Shown here: piece after piece, positions 1-8,880 of the stretch | Layout of the letters: each line of letters starts with the position of its first letter | Numbering within the stretch: position 1 is the stretch's first letter | Translations under genes and position numbers: made by a program | Assembly (NCBI GenBank): GCA_028712895.1 | Contig: JAQTPL010000022.1 | Span: 1 to 35,051, forward strand | DNA length: 35,051 nt | Reading direction: 5' to 3' | From: a bacterium | Lineage (GTDB): Bacteria; CAYTYR01; UBA6262 | Notes under the pieces: generated by a model | What the model saw: only the letters and a program-made list of their open reading frames with translations | Databases searched by the model: none | Told to the model about the DNA's origin: nothing

Positions 1-245
1 CGGTCTATCTTATAAACCAGGATCAACTCGAATCTTTTTGCCTTTGCGCCAGCAAACATTTCCTTCAGCGCAGGCCGCTCAGCCGAATAACCGCTTATCC
101 CATCATCAGAATAAACCTTGTAAATCTCATACCCCTCACGCTGGCAAAAAGATTCAAGGTATTCTCTCTGTACTTCGAGAGAATACCCCTCTTTGGCTTG
201 ATCCTCGGTTGATACACGGGTATATAGGGCAACACTTTTACTCAA
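1..245 (-). CDS. Serine site-specific recombinase, N-terminal part (runs off window)
   Basis: Only the first ~81 residues are inside the window. The frame reads SKSVALYTRVSTEDQAKEGY near its start, then SDDGISGYSAERPAL and LILVYKID. This is the resolvase/invertase catalytic domain, with YTRVS holding the nucleophilic serine. The spacing and the EGYSLEVQRE segment resemble large serine recombinases rather than small resolvases (inference; the C-terminal half is not visible). The start is a TTG at 245: the frame is closed by a stop a few codons upstream, and an AGGAGG lies at 256-261, 10 nt before the TTG. Upstream are two short palindromes and one arm of a 215-bp inverted repeat that frames the defence island. 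The enzyme is therefore a candidate for moving or inverting that island, but whether the gene is intact cannot be seen. Confidence 0.9.
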   Translation of the reverse strand, partial: MSKSVALYTRVSTEDQAKEGYSLEVQREYLESFCQREGYEIYKVYSDDGISGYSAERPALKEMFAGAKAKRFELILVYKID

Positions 246-269
246 GCTTGATCCACCTCCTGCTTTTTA

Positions 270-292
270 GCCACAATGTTCTCTATTGTGGC
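270..292. repeat. 8-bp inverted repeat upstream of recombinase
   Basis: GCCACAAT and ATTGTGGC form perfect 8-bp arms around a 7-nt spacer, 9 nt upstream of the recombinase Shine-Dalgarno. In the mRNA this would be a hairpin next to the ribosome site. As DNA it could be an operator or recombinase half-sites. No function is proven. Confidence 0.6.
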
Positions 293-293
293 A

Positions 294-312
294 GTCCCGA
301 CCACGTCGGGAC
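294..312. repeat. 8-bp inverted repeat (GTCCCGAC hairpin)
   Basis: GTCCCGAC and GTCGGGAC are perfect 8-bp arms with a 3-nt loop, immediately next to the previous palindrome. No T-run follows on the minus strand, so it is not a typical intrinsic terminator for either direction. It may be a structured 5' leader element of the recombinase gene or a small dispersed hairpin repeat. Confidence 0.55.
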
Positions 313-434
313 AAAAAACATCAAAATCGCCCGAAAAGACATTTTTTCTTTTGAATTATTCTCCCCCTTCAAGCAATTCGGTTTTGAAACCCCTAATTTT
401 CAAAATTTTCAAATAAATCAAAAGGATTCGCCCA

Positions 435-649
435 ATTCATGCTTAAATTCTTTATTACAACTTTCGGCTGACCTTATAATTCGTCTTTACAAAATCAAAT
501 AACCGCTGTGGATTGCCTGTGTGGAGGCAAGATGGCGAATAGCCGTTTCGGCGTAGCCCTGCGGGCTTGCGGCCTTACCCTCGCCAGTCTGCCGACAGGC
601 AGGCAACTATTCTTTTTTCTTTTTGGCGGCGGCAAAATCTTTAAAAGGT
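435..649 (+). repeat. Left arm of 215-bp inverted repeat (IRL)
   Basis: This stretch is the reverse complement of 15124-15338. Reading both by eye I see 2 mismatches in 215 positions (at 619 and 637 on this copy). Identity stops sharply at both ends, and the outer end is ATTCATGCTTAAATTC. It contains several GC-rich hairpins (for example CTGCCGACAGGCAG). Open frames through it are artefacts of the hairpin sequence. The two arms bracket all three defence operons. I see no clear target-site duplication just outside the arms. Confidence 0.93.
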
Positions 650-670
650 TATGCTCTTATCAAAAAACCA

Positions 671-741
671 ATTCGGCAAGCGCATAAAGGCCGTCGCGGA
701 ATACCGGTTTGATGGGATGAAGCCGGACGACTGCGATTGCC
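671..741 (+). repeat. Possible decayed copy (R0) of the cassette repeat
   Basis: The segment has scattered matches to the 3' half of the direct repeat seen at 9021, 11988 and 14913 and to what follows the 14913 copy: ATTCGGCAAGCGCA, then GCGGAATAC, then GATGAAGCC. Order and orientation are the same as in the other copies. It sits 15 nt beyond the stop of the last gene of operon A, comparable to the other copies. The alignment needs gaps and was made by eye. Confidence 0.4.
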
Positions 742-756
742 GCGAAATATTAAGAT

Positions 757-1398
757 TTATTCGTAATTTACAAAATAATTTCTCAAATTCTTAATCTTAT
801 CATTTCTTTTTATCAATGAATTATTTATTTCCAATAGCTTTTCCATCTGACCAATATTTTCATCGGCGGTTTGATAGTTTAGGTCTATATAATATTGAGG
901 ATTATTTATCTTATCTTTAGCTTTTAACTGATCTTTTCGCCATCCATCATGTTCTATGATGAAGCTAGTTTGTAAAAATACTTCTTTTTGTTCTTTTATT
1001 ATTATTGGCAACCATTTATTCTTGGCAATAGTATTCCCAAGACCTGTTAATATAGGAACAACAGCACACATTAATAAAATACCTATAGCAAGAATAAAGT
1101 AATAATGATGAGTCTTATATAGTCTATTTGGAATAGAATTAACATGAATTTCTTTTAGTACTTGAAGAAATAATCCAAATATTGCAAGTGAAGAAAATGT
1201 CAGGGTCATTGTGTTTTCGATAATACTTTGCTTGATAGCGAAAGGATTTTTACCCCAAAAGGCCGTATTTAACTCAGGTATATTAAATTTTGTAATAGCT
1301 GTGAAAATACCAACTCCACTAATTATAATTGTAAATAGATTTACAGTTATAGAATCAATCATTTTTAAGGTTTTATTGATTATTAATGCAACTTTCAT
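757..1398 (-). CDS. Membrane protein of unknown function, last gene of operon A
   Basis: The product is 213 residues. I place the start at the ATG at 1398 (MKVALIINK) because it forms an ATGA overlap with the TGA of the upstream helicase gene; a TTG at 1416 is less likely. Three hydrophobic stretches are visible: near the N-terminus (SITVNLFTIIISGVGIFTAI), around MTLTFSSLAIFGLFLQVL, and at YYFILAIGILLMCAVVPILT. The C-terminal ~80 residues are charged and probably cytoplasmic. I do not recognise a family. Its translational coupling to the Res subunit suggests it belongs to the restriction operon, perhaps as a membrane-acting accessory, but that is only context. Confidence 0.75.
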   Translation of the reverse strand: MKVALIINKTLKMIDSITVNLFTIIISGVGIFTAITKFNIPELNTAFWGKNPFAIKQSIIENTMTLTFSSLAIFGLFLQVLKEIHVNSIPNRLYKTHHYYFILAIGILLMCAVVPILTGLGNTIAKNKWLPIIIKEQKEVFLQTSFIIEHDGWRKDQLKAKDKINNPQYYIDLNYQTADENIGQMEKLLEINNSLIKRNDKIKNLRNYFVNYE

Positions 1399-3611
1399 AA
1401 AGATAATGTGTCCCAATTGTCCATATTATTTGTTAATTCATTGCTCTTTTTTGTAAAGTATATCCACCGACCATTGTAGTTACGAGAATCAGTATTAGTT
1501 ACAATACCGCCAAATATCTTTATGCCTTTCCTTCTCTGATCTTGAATATAGGAATAAAGTCCATCTACCTTCGGACCTGCAACTTGTCGAGTTAGCCCTG
1601 ACTTTGTATCGAAAAGTCCAATGGTCCCATCTTTCATACGGACAATAAAATCAACGTAAAATGGCTTAATATCGCCATTTTCTTTATAAGGCACTGCGAA
1701 GAAGACTGAATCTCTGTCGCCATTTTTAAACCACCAAGCGATTTTATTAGGTTTTTCTAGATAATTTATGAAAGCTGTTTCAAGTGCTGATCGACCATTA
1801 TTGTAAAACGGTTGCATAATCGCTTTTTTCTGATTTTCAGCTACGCTTTGCGAACCGAAGTTAATGCTCTCTGGTATATCCCATTTCTCATCATAATCAA
1901 GCTCTTTCTCCCTATCCGAAACGGTTTGTTGGTATTTTGTTTTAGCTTGATCAATAACATTAATAAAATGTTGCATATTCTGTTCGTGTAATACTAGTGC
2001 GATAATATCTTCCTGCACTTCTTCATATTTAATCTTTAAAGCACGATCAAAGAAATAATAAATTGCTTCTTTAAGTCTGCCAATTGATCTGTCTTCAGGG
2101 TGATATGGCGTAAGATTCTTTCTTACAAAATAGTCGAAATACTTCTGCAGATCAAACCCACTTAATGTAACCGCCTTGTCGCCAACTATTGTTGCTCCTA
2201 CTAATTCATCGATGCTCTCAGCTGTATAGTTGGAAATTAGTTTTAGACTAACACCTTTTGATTTCCTGTCAATTTTATGTATAAGGTCATATGAATCTGC
2301 TTCTTGCAAGAAATATTTAATAAATAAAGGTGACAACCTTGTTTTTTCACGATGCCTTTTTGAATGGCATGAAGATATATCCAAAGGTGAATAATCGCTC
2401 CGTCGTCTTGATGTATGAATCGTGATATAATCTCTGGCGATGTCTTCTTGGATTTCTATATCATCCAAATTCGTAAAAATATATCCGTAATTCAAAATTT
2501 CGTTCGTATAATGGCCGTAATCGGGATCAGGCATCCGCATAATCCTACCGATTGTCTGGATAGAAAAGACAATGCTATGCCAATCACGAAAAAGCACTAG
2601 TATATGAGCTCGGGGACAATCCCACCCTAAAGCTAAGGCCTGTTTGAAGATTAAAACATCCGCTTCATTATCAAATTTTGAAATATTTTCTAGATTTTCA
2701 TGGTGGCCGGAAAGATGTATAGCCAATTTGCCATTCTCTGTTGTGATCTTATGCTTATTTTTAAGGAGTGCTATTACTTTATCTTTAATCACATCTTCAA
2801 GAGATGTGTGGCGATCAGGCAGCTGCACAAGTACTAAAGGATTTATATATAGCTTTTCCTTTTCGTATGCATCTTTGAGAGCTTTCCTTTTTTTTAGTGC
2901 TAATTCAATTACTAATTCTTCGGACTGCTTACTTAATTGGCTCTTTATTTTTGTATCTTTAAGGATATTTTCAAGCTCAGGATTAAGGATAACGGCCTTC
3001 TTGATCATTCCCTCTGTTTTGACGTCTTCTAGTTGAACAGAAACAATCTCATCCGGGCTTTCAAGTACCGGAGTGGCGGAAACCTCAATTGTCAGTTTAG
3101 GCCCAATATCCCGGATTAGGTTTTGCGATATATCGCTTGTGGCGTGATGGTGGCTTTCATCTATGATAAGGATTATTGTTCGGCCTTCCTCCCTGGTATT
3201 AGCTATTATGTTTGATAAATTATTGTCATGCTCATTATCCCTTATATAAATATTGTTTTCTCTATTAATGCTCTCCCAATTAAAAAAAAGAATCTCATTT
3301 TGATCAATTCGCTTATCATCTAAGTCCTCAAAGAAGGAACAGCTAAGTGCCCTGTTCGGCTCATAATAGTGATCCAATTTATTCTTGCTCTGTTCGTGCA
3401 ACTGCCGTGGAGCAGTCCAAATAAAGGAAAGCTGAGATTTAACCTCTTTATCCTCACATAACTGCTTTAGAAACTCGGCCATCATTATAGTCTTGCCTGA
3501 GCCAGTGGGAGCTTTGAATATCAGTCTTTTATTATCTGCATAGCTAAAAAGCTTTTTTGCTTTTTTTAACAACTCATCGATAGCGTTTGTTTGATAGTTT
3601 TTAAGTCGCAT
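1395..3611 (-). CDS. res: Type III-like restriction subunit: SF2 helicase with C-terminal PD-(D/E)XK nuclease
   Basis: A 738-residue protein. Helicase motif I (APTGSGKT) is at residues 34-41, motif II is DESH at 151-154, and motif VI is QTIGRIMR near 355. The C-terminus carries D654 (YVDF) and D668-T-K670, the spacing of a PD-(D/E)XK nuclease, as in Res subunits of Type III restriction enzymes. In that family the Mod-Res complex recognises unmethylated sites, moves along DNA using ATP and cuts it. At 738 residues it is shorter than many Res proteins (often near 900-1000). The ATG at 3611 overlaps the TAA of the upstream mod gene (TAATG), so the two are translationally coupled. Confidence 0.88.
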   Translation of the reverse strand: MRLKNYQTNAIDELLKKAKKLFSYADNKRLIFKAPTGSGKTIMMAEFLKQLCEDKEVKSQLSFIWTAPRQLHEQSKNKLDHYYEPNRALSCSFFEDLDDKRIDQNEILFFNWESINRENNIYIRDNEHDNNLSNIIANTREEGRTIILIIDESHHHATSDISQNLIRDIGPKLTIEVSATPVLESPDEIVSVQLEDVKTEGMIKKAVILNPELENILKDTKIKSQLSKQSEELVIELALKKRKALKDAYEKEKLYINPLVLVQLPDRHTSLEDVIKDKVIALLKNKHKITTENGKLAIHLSGHHENLENISKFDNEADVLIFKQALALGWDCPRAHILVLFRDWHSIVFSIQTIGRIMRMPDPDYGHYTNEILNYGYIFTNLDDIEIQEDIARDYITIHTSRRRSDYSPLDISSCHSKRHREKTRLSPLFIKYFLQEADSYDLIHKIDRKSKGVSLKLISNYTAESIDELVGATIVGDKAVTLSGFDLQKYFDYFVRKNLTPYHPEDRSIGRLKEAIYYFFDRALKIKYEEVQEDIIALVLHEQNMQHFINVIDQAKTKYQQTVSDREKELDYDEKWDIPESINFGSQSVAENQKKAIMQPFYNNGRSALETAFINYLEKPNKIAWWFKNGDRDSVFFAVPYKENGDIKPFYVDFIVRMKDGTIGLFDTKSGLTRQVAGPKVDGLYSYIQDQRRKGIKIFGGIVTNTDSRNYNGRWIYFTKKSNELTNNMDNWDTLSL

Positions 3612-5287
3612 TATTTAAATATTCTCCTGTAAACTCGCAAAATAACTTCAGGGATAGGTGATATTTTAACTTTCTGCTTAACGTCTTCAAATTCATCCTC
3701 AAAGGAATCATCGCTAAGTGAGAAGATATAGATGCTGAATTTGCCCTTTAATTTTGCAATGGCTTCCTTAAAAGCTGGGATAGCCATCTGATCAAAGATT
3801 ATTCCAGTGTAGTGGTTGTTATTCTTGTAAATTTTAAACACTTTCTTATTCATCATCTTTTCAAAAGTGCCTTCTTTGATGCAGAGCATTGCCGTGGCTT
3901 TCTCAGTTAAGTTCTTTTTGTTTTTGTCGGTGGGATCGGCATTCACAAAGTCGGTGCGGAAATATTTTAGATTAGCAGGAATCCCTGTGATATAAGAATA
4001 ATCTTTATTTCCCTTTATAACTTGTTTAATTCGTGGATAACATACATCCTCGGCTATTTTGTTTTCATTATTAGTGCAAAGTATAAACCTTCGCTCTCCT
4101 TTATCTTCTTTATTAAGGAGTAAAACAGCATGCCCAGTTGTCCCAGAACCCGCAAAAAAGTCCAATACTATGCTATCTTTATATGATGCTATTTTGAGTG
4201 TGTCCAATACAGCATAAAGAGATTTTGGATAAGGGAAAATACCTCGCCGTTTAAATAACCTATCAAGCAATACAACTCCGTGACTTGAGGCATCATATCT
4301 TGGGTCGTACCAAAGGGTTTTTGGTTTTGTTCCTCCCACGATTTCTGGCCTTCTTTTTTTGAAAAGACGAATCTTTTCTTTCACACTTTTTACTAAAATA
4401 TCTGTTTTAATCCGTTCTAAAAAAGTTTCCTGTGACCATCTCCAAGTTTTTTCTTCACCCTTCTCATTTATTGGTAATATTTTAACAGCATCATCGGTTC
4501 TTTTAAGAGAGAGTGTTTTGCCATTCCAATAGATAGGATAAAATAAATTAGGTCTTGTATGCCGATCAGAATTATTTCCAGTTCTCATAAAAGATACAAT
4601 ACCATATCTCGAAATAGAATCTTTGTGCGGGAATTGTTCTAGCAATGATTCATCGTTAAATTCAAACTTCTTAATTTCTGCGAATTGTGCATTTTTTGCA
4701 TAAAACAGTGCATATTCGTGCATTGTTGCAAAATATCGATCGTCGTTCCTTCCTCTAGGGTTGTGAACGATCACAACTGTACCTAAACGATTATTTTCAC
4801 CAAAGATTTCATCCAGCAGCAAGCGACATGTGTGTATTTCATAATCATCAATTGTTAATACTAATATACCCTTAGGAGATAATAGTGATTTTGCTAGCTT
4901 TAGGCGGCGTTCAAGAAATGAAATAAATTTACTATGTTTAAAACTATCCTCTGCATCTACAATCTTATTATTATATCGCCAGCTTGCATTACCAGTATTA
5001 TAAGGAGGATCAATGTAAATAACATCAATTTTATCCTTATGGGTATAATTCAAAACCGATAAAGCATGATAATTGTCGCCTTCTATCAAAATGTTAGTCG
5101 GGCCGTGTGGATTTTCAGAAATCTCTTTTTTTTCGATATCCACCAATACTGGCAGTTTTGTTTTGCAAAGCTCCGCTACGTCTTCGGGTTTATCTTCCCA
5201 GACTAAGCCAAATTTCTTCCGCTTTTTCATGCGCTTCATTTCAGCTATCAGTTCTTCTTTGCTCCATTTTCCGTATTGCTCAGTCAT
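3611..5287 (-). CDS. mod: Type III-like DNA methyltransferase (Mod), beta-class amino-MTase
   Basis: The 558-residue product has the catalytic motif DPPYN at residues 93-97, within VIYIDPPYNTGN, and the later AdoMet-binding motif FAGSG at about 378-382, within VLDFFAGSGTTGHA. Catalytic before AdoMet motif is the order of beta-class N6-adenine/N4-cytosine methyltransferases, including Type III Mod. The central region would hold the target recognition domain. I chose ATG 5287 (MTEQYGKWSKEEL) because AGAGG lies just upstream; the open frame extends 13 codons further without a good ribosome site. The stop overlaps the start of res. In the family it methylates one strand of an asymmetric site and gives specificity to Res. 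Confidence 0.9.
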   Translation of the reverse strand: MTEQYGKWSKEELIAEMKRMKKRKKFGLVWEDKPEDVAELCKTKLPVLVDIEKKEISENPHGPTNILIEGDNYHALSVLNYTHKDKIDVIYIDPPYNTGNASWRYNNKIVDAEDSFKHSKFISFLERRLKLAKSLLSPKGILVLTIDDYEIHTCRLLLDEIFGENNRLGTVVIVHNPRGRNDDRYFATMHEYALFYAKNAQFAEIKKFEFNDESLLEQFPHKDSISRYGIVSFMRTGNNSDRHTRPNLFYPIYWNGKTLSLKRTDDAVKILPINEKGEEKTWRWSQETFLERIKTDILVKSVKEKIRLFKKRRPEIVGGTKPKTLWYDPRYDASSHGVVLLDRLFKRRGIFPYPKSLYAVLDTLKIASYKDSIVLDFFAGSGTTGHAVLLLNKEDKGERRFILCTNNENKIAEDVCYPRIKQVIKGNKDYSYITGIPANLKYFRTDFVNADPTDKNKKNLTEKATAMLCIKEGTFEKMMNKKVFKIYKNNNHYTGIIFDQMAIPAFKEAIAKLKGKFSIYIFSLSDDSFEDEFEDVKQKVKISPIPEVILRVYRRIFK

Positions 5288-5306
5288 TATAAACCTCTTT
5301 TTATTA

Positions 5307-6089
5307 TTACTTATTAAAATATTCAATTAAATCATATACTTTCTTACAATACGTAGAGAACAAAATTAAGTTAGCATATGCAACTTCTCTTGAAACTATT
5401 CTCCCAGTAGGATGCCCCACATCATTCCTATAATTTCTTATTAAAGTGAATATGCCATTTAAAATTGTTTCAAGGTCTTCCCTTATAGTATCAGGGAAAT
5501 TTGCTTTAATAGAATTTAGCTCATGATTTAATTTGTCAAAACGAGTTTTAATGAAATTAGTCTCCATTTTCTTCCTAAACGCTTCTTGAGCTCTTGTATC
5601 TATTATAGTATTTTGATAGGCTTCAGATAATAATATTAATGCTTTTTCAGAAGCACACCCTAACATTACCGTAGAAGCCATATAACATCCGCGCAAAAAT
5701 GTCTCCAGACTTTCAGTTACATAGGATATTATTGCCTCGTCTATATTAGGAATATTCATTCTTAATTTAGATAAATATTCCTCTGGGTCATATGGGATAA
5801 TTTCACTAGATGCAAGGCATTTACTACCATAATCAGTTATCTTGAACCATGGCCAGTTGGGATTCGAGGCATTCATTCCAAATACAATTATACCCTGAAC
5901 ATATAAGCCATGCATTATTTCTCTTATATTTTCTTCATCTCTATTATTAAAATCAGAAGTATTTTTAATATAACTATTTTGCATTGCTAGAGAAGCAACA
6001 CTGTTTCTTAGTGTAGCCCACTGATTCATTGTATTGTCTTTTAACGCTTCTAAAACCAAATGTCTTAGTATTTCATATTCTATAGTCAT
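5307..6089 (-). CDS. HEPN-type protein (RX4H motif), function unknown
   Basis: The product is 260 residues. The C-terminal half is helical and holds RNDVGH (in NYRNDVGHPTG), matching the R-X4-6-H motif of HEPN domains. HEPN proteins are often RNases in abortive-infection and toxin systems, or non-catalytic partners. The segment CASEKALILLSEA resembles the first helix region of DUF4145-like HEPN proteins. The N-terminal ~100 residues, with WPWFKITDYG, look like a winged-helix-type region (inference). It lies between the PHP-ATPase gene (37-nt gap) and mod (19-nt gap), all in one direction, so it is probably co-transcribed as an accessory effector or regulator. Family assignment rests on the motif and general look only. 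Confidence 0.7.
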   Translation of the reverse strand: MTIEYEILRHLVLEALKDNTMNQWATLRNSVASLAMQNSYIKNTSDFNNRDEENIREIMHGLYVQGIIVFGMNASNPNWPWFKITDYGSKCLASSEIIPYDPEEYLSKLRMNIPNIDEAIISYVTESLETFLRGCYMASTVMLGCASEKALILLSEAYQNTIIDTRAQEAFRKKMETNFIKTRFDKLNHELNSIKANFPDTIREDLETILNGIFTLIRNYRNDVGHPTGRIVSREVAYANLILFSTYCKKVYDLIEYFNK

Positions 6090-6126
6090 TTAGAATCCTT
6101 TATAGAAGGTTATGAATACTCTATTT

Positions 6127-8820
6127 TCAACTAATTGTCATGCCATACATTTTAGCACGAAGTAAAAAAGCTTCTCGAGCACCTTCTAAAATTGCACAAG
6201 TGGCTTCTCTAGTACTGGAATCATCTATCGAACCACGCGCAACGATCTTGCCATGGTCATTCATTGCCTTCATCACTATAATAAGTTCAGCATCACCAAG
6301 AACTGCTACATTAGGATTATGAGTTACAATGATAACCTGTCGGCGCTCCTTTACGCGGCGAAGCACAGGTACGAGCGTTTTATATATAAATTCTCCATCA
6401 AGGTTGTCTTCTGGTTGATCAATGATTAACGGATGATTACTATTGCACGAAAGCATAAGAGCGAGTAATACAGATTGCTGTTGTCCGAGTGATAGCTTGG
6501 CGAAGTCTCGTTGTAAATATTGGGTGCCACCCTTCCCATCTGGTATTTCTCGAGTTACCTGCAAACGTGGAAGATCAAATAATTCGGCTCGCTCAAGAGC
6601 AAACTTAATTGCTTGCTCACCGAGACGCTCGATAATAGAGAGCGCATCTTCACGTCTAAAAACGGCTACGTTTTCTGGTGTTTGTAGTGCGAGAATGGGA
6701 GTTGTGTCTTTGCGTTCAATTGCATCAATCAGAACAGGTATAGTTAAATGTTCAACCATCCGATTTGAGCGGACTTGTTGATTGGTCTTCCCACCCATAG
6801 GTTGGATAATCTGAGCTTCTGCGTCGGGTGAATATGCATTCCTCGTATATTTAAGGCTAACCAGAAGGTCCGAGAGTGCTTCTCGTAATGTAGTAGTTGC
6901 TAAGCGGGCGAAAGCATCACGTAGAGTGGCAACGCGCTCTCGTGCAGCCCATCTTTCCTTAAGAACGGCAGAGCGTTTCTTTCTCAATTCCTGCAAATGC
7001 GGTTTCCAGGTCATAAGGTTTTTAATATTTTGAGAGTGACTAGCTTCATCAGCAGCAAGCTTCGTAATATAGGACATATCAAAAGAGATCTTAAGTGCTT
7101 CAAGCTCACGTCTTTTTGCCTCAATTTTCTTTTGTGCTTCAGATTCTTTTATTTTCCAACTTGTTATTTGTTCAGAAACCACGTGTTCAAATGTGCTCAA
7201 TCCAGTCTTAATCTGAGTTTCAGCTTCAGAAACGCTCTTTTCAAAAGCAGCGGCACTATTTTGGATTGCTTGGAATTCGACTGCCCCAACTGTAAGATTA
7301 GCTGGCTCGGCAAGTGTGCGAATTGTTTCGGCAGCAGTTTTTGGGGTTAACCTGCCAATATTTCTTTTTGCGTCTTGTAAAGTAGTCATAATTTGTGTGC
7401 GTATTTCACGTTCAGTAGCAAGTTTGCGTTGTAGCTCAATCATTTCCTTAACGTCTGGTTTTTGCAATGCTGTAAGTTGCTGCTTAGTTGTAGCTAAAAG
7501 CCGTTCAAATTGAGGTATTTGTTGCACATTTTGCTCAGCCTTCTCAATCTCTGTTTGCAGTGTTAGAAGTTGTTCGCGTGTATTATTTTCGGCTATTATA
7601 GCTTCATTGAGATTAACGAATCGATCTAAATAATGCAGCAACGCAAGTGGATCTGTCTGAGCTTGGAAACTTATCTTTGCAGCCTCCCCTTGTCCAAAAC
7701 AATCTATCTCGAATAAACAAGGCCCCCCAACTGGGTTACTGATATTTTGCAATTCTCCATCTTTCGGACGGAATAGCGAATGCTTTTGCCCGGATTGATC
7801 TTGAAAAAATAAATAAAGTTCCTCAGGCCATGCTTCAGAGTCGACAACCTTGTTCATTTCGCTCGTGTTCCCTATAAGACAGCGCACAGCCTCAAAAGCA
7901 GTGGATTTACCAGTACCCCTTCCACCGATAATGCAGTTTAGATTAGGGCTAAAGTGAATTACTTGCTCATGTAAAAAACCACCGTCTATATGTAAACCTA
8001 TAACCCTTGGCACAGATTGAGGAATTAAATCCTCTAAACGCACGCGAGCATCAGCATCTGTTAGTGCTATGTATAGTGCTTCAAATGTTGGTGTATCCAT
8101 TTTATAACGCGTTACCTTACTAGCGCTCTGTGCATTATGTCCCAAAAATTCTAGTTCATGGGCATCTGAGTTAAGGATTCTTGCTATATTTTGTCTCAGA
8201 CCCAATTTTAATCGGGTAATGCGCTCTCTTCCAATCTTGGCTCTCTCTGGATCAGGATCGCCTTTAGAGTAGGAGATTTCCGAGGTTGCTTCCTTAAGTT
8301 CAATACCAAGCAAAGCCCCATGGCATAGCACATCATATTTATGCTGTGATGCTCCTGGGACTATGTGATCATACCCAGTAGGGGTGTCGATATGAGCTAA
8401 CACGCAAAAACCACCAAGCGTTTCGGTTATGTTCAAGCACTCCAAGATTGATTGCTGACATCGCGAAGTAGCTTGGCCTCGATCAACAATGGTAAGTTTA
8501 CCATAAAAGGTATTTAATATCTGAATCGAGGGAAAATAGCATAGTAAATGACCTTGAGAAGTAGAAAGTTCAATTCCAGGCACAACATAGAGCCCAGTAT
8601 TCGTTGCAGCTTTTTGGGCTACCTCAACATTACTAATTTCATTGTGATCGGTTATGGCTATAATTGTAAGATTTTCATGCAAAGCAGTTTTAACTATCTT
8701 CTCTGCTGTCATGGACTTATCATGTACATCGTGTGATGCTCCAAAGGAATGAATATGAAGATCGGCACGATAAAAACGAGCGCCCGTTGGTTGAGATAAT
8801 ACTTGATCGATAATTTCCAT
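6127..8820 (-). CDS. TrlF-like protein: PHP phosphoesterase domain fused to SMC/ABC-type ATPase
   Basis: An 897-residue protein. The N-terminal PHP domain shows its metal-binding motifs in order: HIHS (22-25), DHNE (58-61), PGIE (81-84), a histidine in LAHIDTP (143) and NSDAH (217-221). Then comes an SMC/RecN-like ATPase: Walker A GGRGTGKST (299-307), a long coiled-coil-rich middle (about 400-620), the ABC signature LSLGQQQ, and Walker B LIIDQPEDNLD near the C-terminus. This matches what databases call TrlF family AAA-like ATPases. PHP domains hydrolyse phosphoesters, so an ATP-gated nuclease acting on DNA or RNA is likely (inference). AAGGGG lies 8 nt before the ATG. It is the first gene of operon A, behind a promoter and a leader hairpin. 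Confidence 0.87.
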   Translation of the reverse strand: MEIIDQVLSQPTGARFYRADLHIHSFGASHDVHDKSMTAEKIVKTALHENLTIIAITDHNEISNVEVAQKAATNTGLYVVPGIELSTSQGHLLCYFPSIQILNTFYGKLTIVDRGQATSRCQQSILECLNITETLGGFCVLAHIDTPTGYDHIVPGASQHKYDVLCHGALLGIELKEATSEISYSKGDPDPERAKIGRERITRLKLGLRQNIARILNSDAHELEFLGHNAQSASKVTRYKMDTPTFEALYIALTDADARVRLEDLIPQSVPRVIGLHIDGGFLHEQVIHFSPNLNCIIGGRGTGKSTAFEAVRCLIGNTSEMNKVVDSEAWPEELYLFFQDQSGQKHSLFRPKDGELQNISNPVGGPCLFEIDCFGQGEAAKISFQAQTDPLALLHYLDRFVNLNEAIIAENNTREQLLTLQTEIEKAEQNVQQIPQFERLLATTKQQLTALQKPDVKEMIELQRKLATEREIRTQIMTTLQDAKRNIGRLTPKTAAETIRTLAEPANLTVGAVEFQAIQNSAAAFEKSVSEAETQIKTGLSTFEHVVSEQITSWKIKESEAQKKIEAKRRELEALKISFDMSYITKLAADEASHSQNIKNLMTWKPHLQELRKKRSAVLKERWAARERVATLRDAFARLATTTLREALSDLLVSLKYTRNAYSPDAEAQIIQPMGGKTNQQVRSNRMVEHLTIPVLIDAIERKDTTPILALQTPENVAVFRREDALSIIERLGEQAIKFALERAELFDLPRLQVTREIPDGKGGTQYLQRDFAKLSLGQQQSVLLALMLSCNSNHPLIIDQPEDNLDGEFIYKTLVPVLRRVKERRQVIIVTHNPNVAVLGDAELIIVMKAMNDHGKIVARGSIDDSSTREATCAILEGAREAFLLRAKMYGMTIS

Positions 8821-8851
8821 AAATGTAACCCCTTATTAACTCTTGTGACTA

Positions 8852-8880
8852 AAACAAAAAACTAGGGACCAAATCCCTAG
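8852..8880 (-). terminator. Terminator-like hairpin in the leader of operon A
   Basis: On the minus strand CTAGGGA and TCCCTAG pair perfectly (7 bp, loop of 5) and are followed at once by TTTTTTGTTTT. This is an intrinsic-terminator shape, yet it lies downstream of the operon A promoter and only about 30 nt before the first ATG (8820). It could stop leakage from the previous cassette or attenuate operon A itself. Confidence 0.7.

Noticed and set aside
38-502. Plus-strand open frame of 154 codons
   Set aside because: It overlaps the serine recombinase on the other strand, whose protein motifs are clear, and then runs through the leader and the inverted repeat. Composition is not protein-like.
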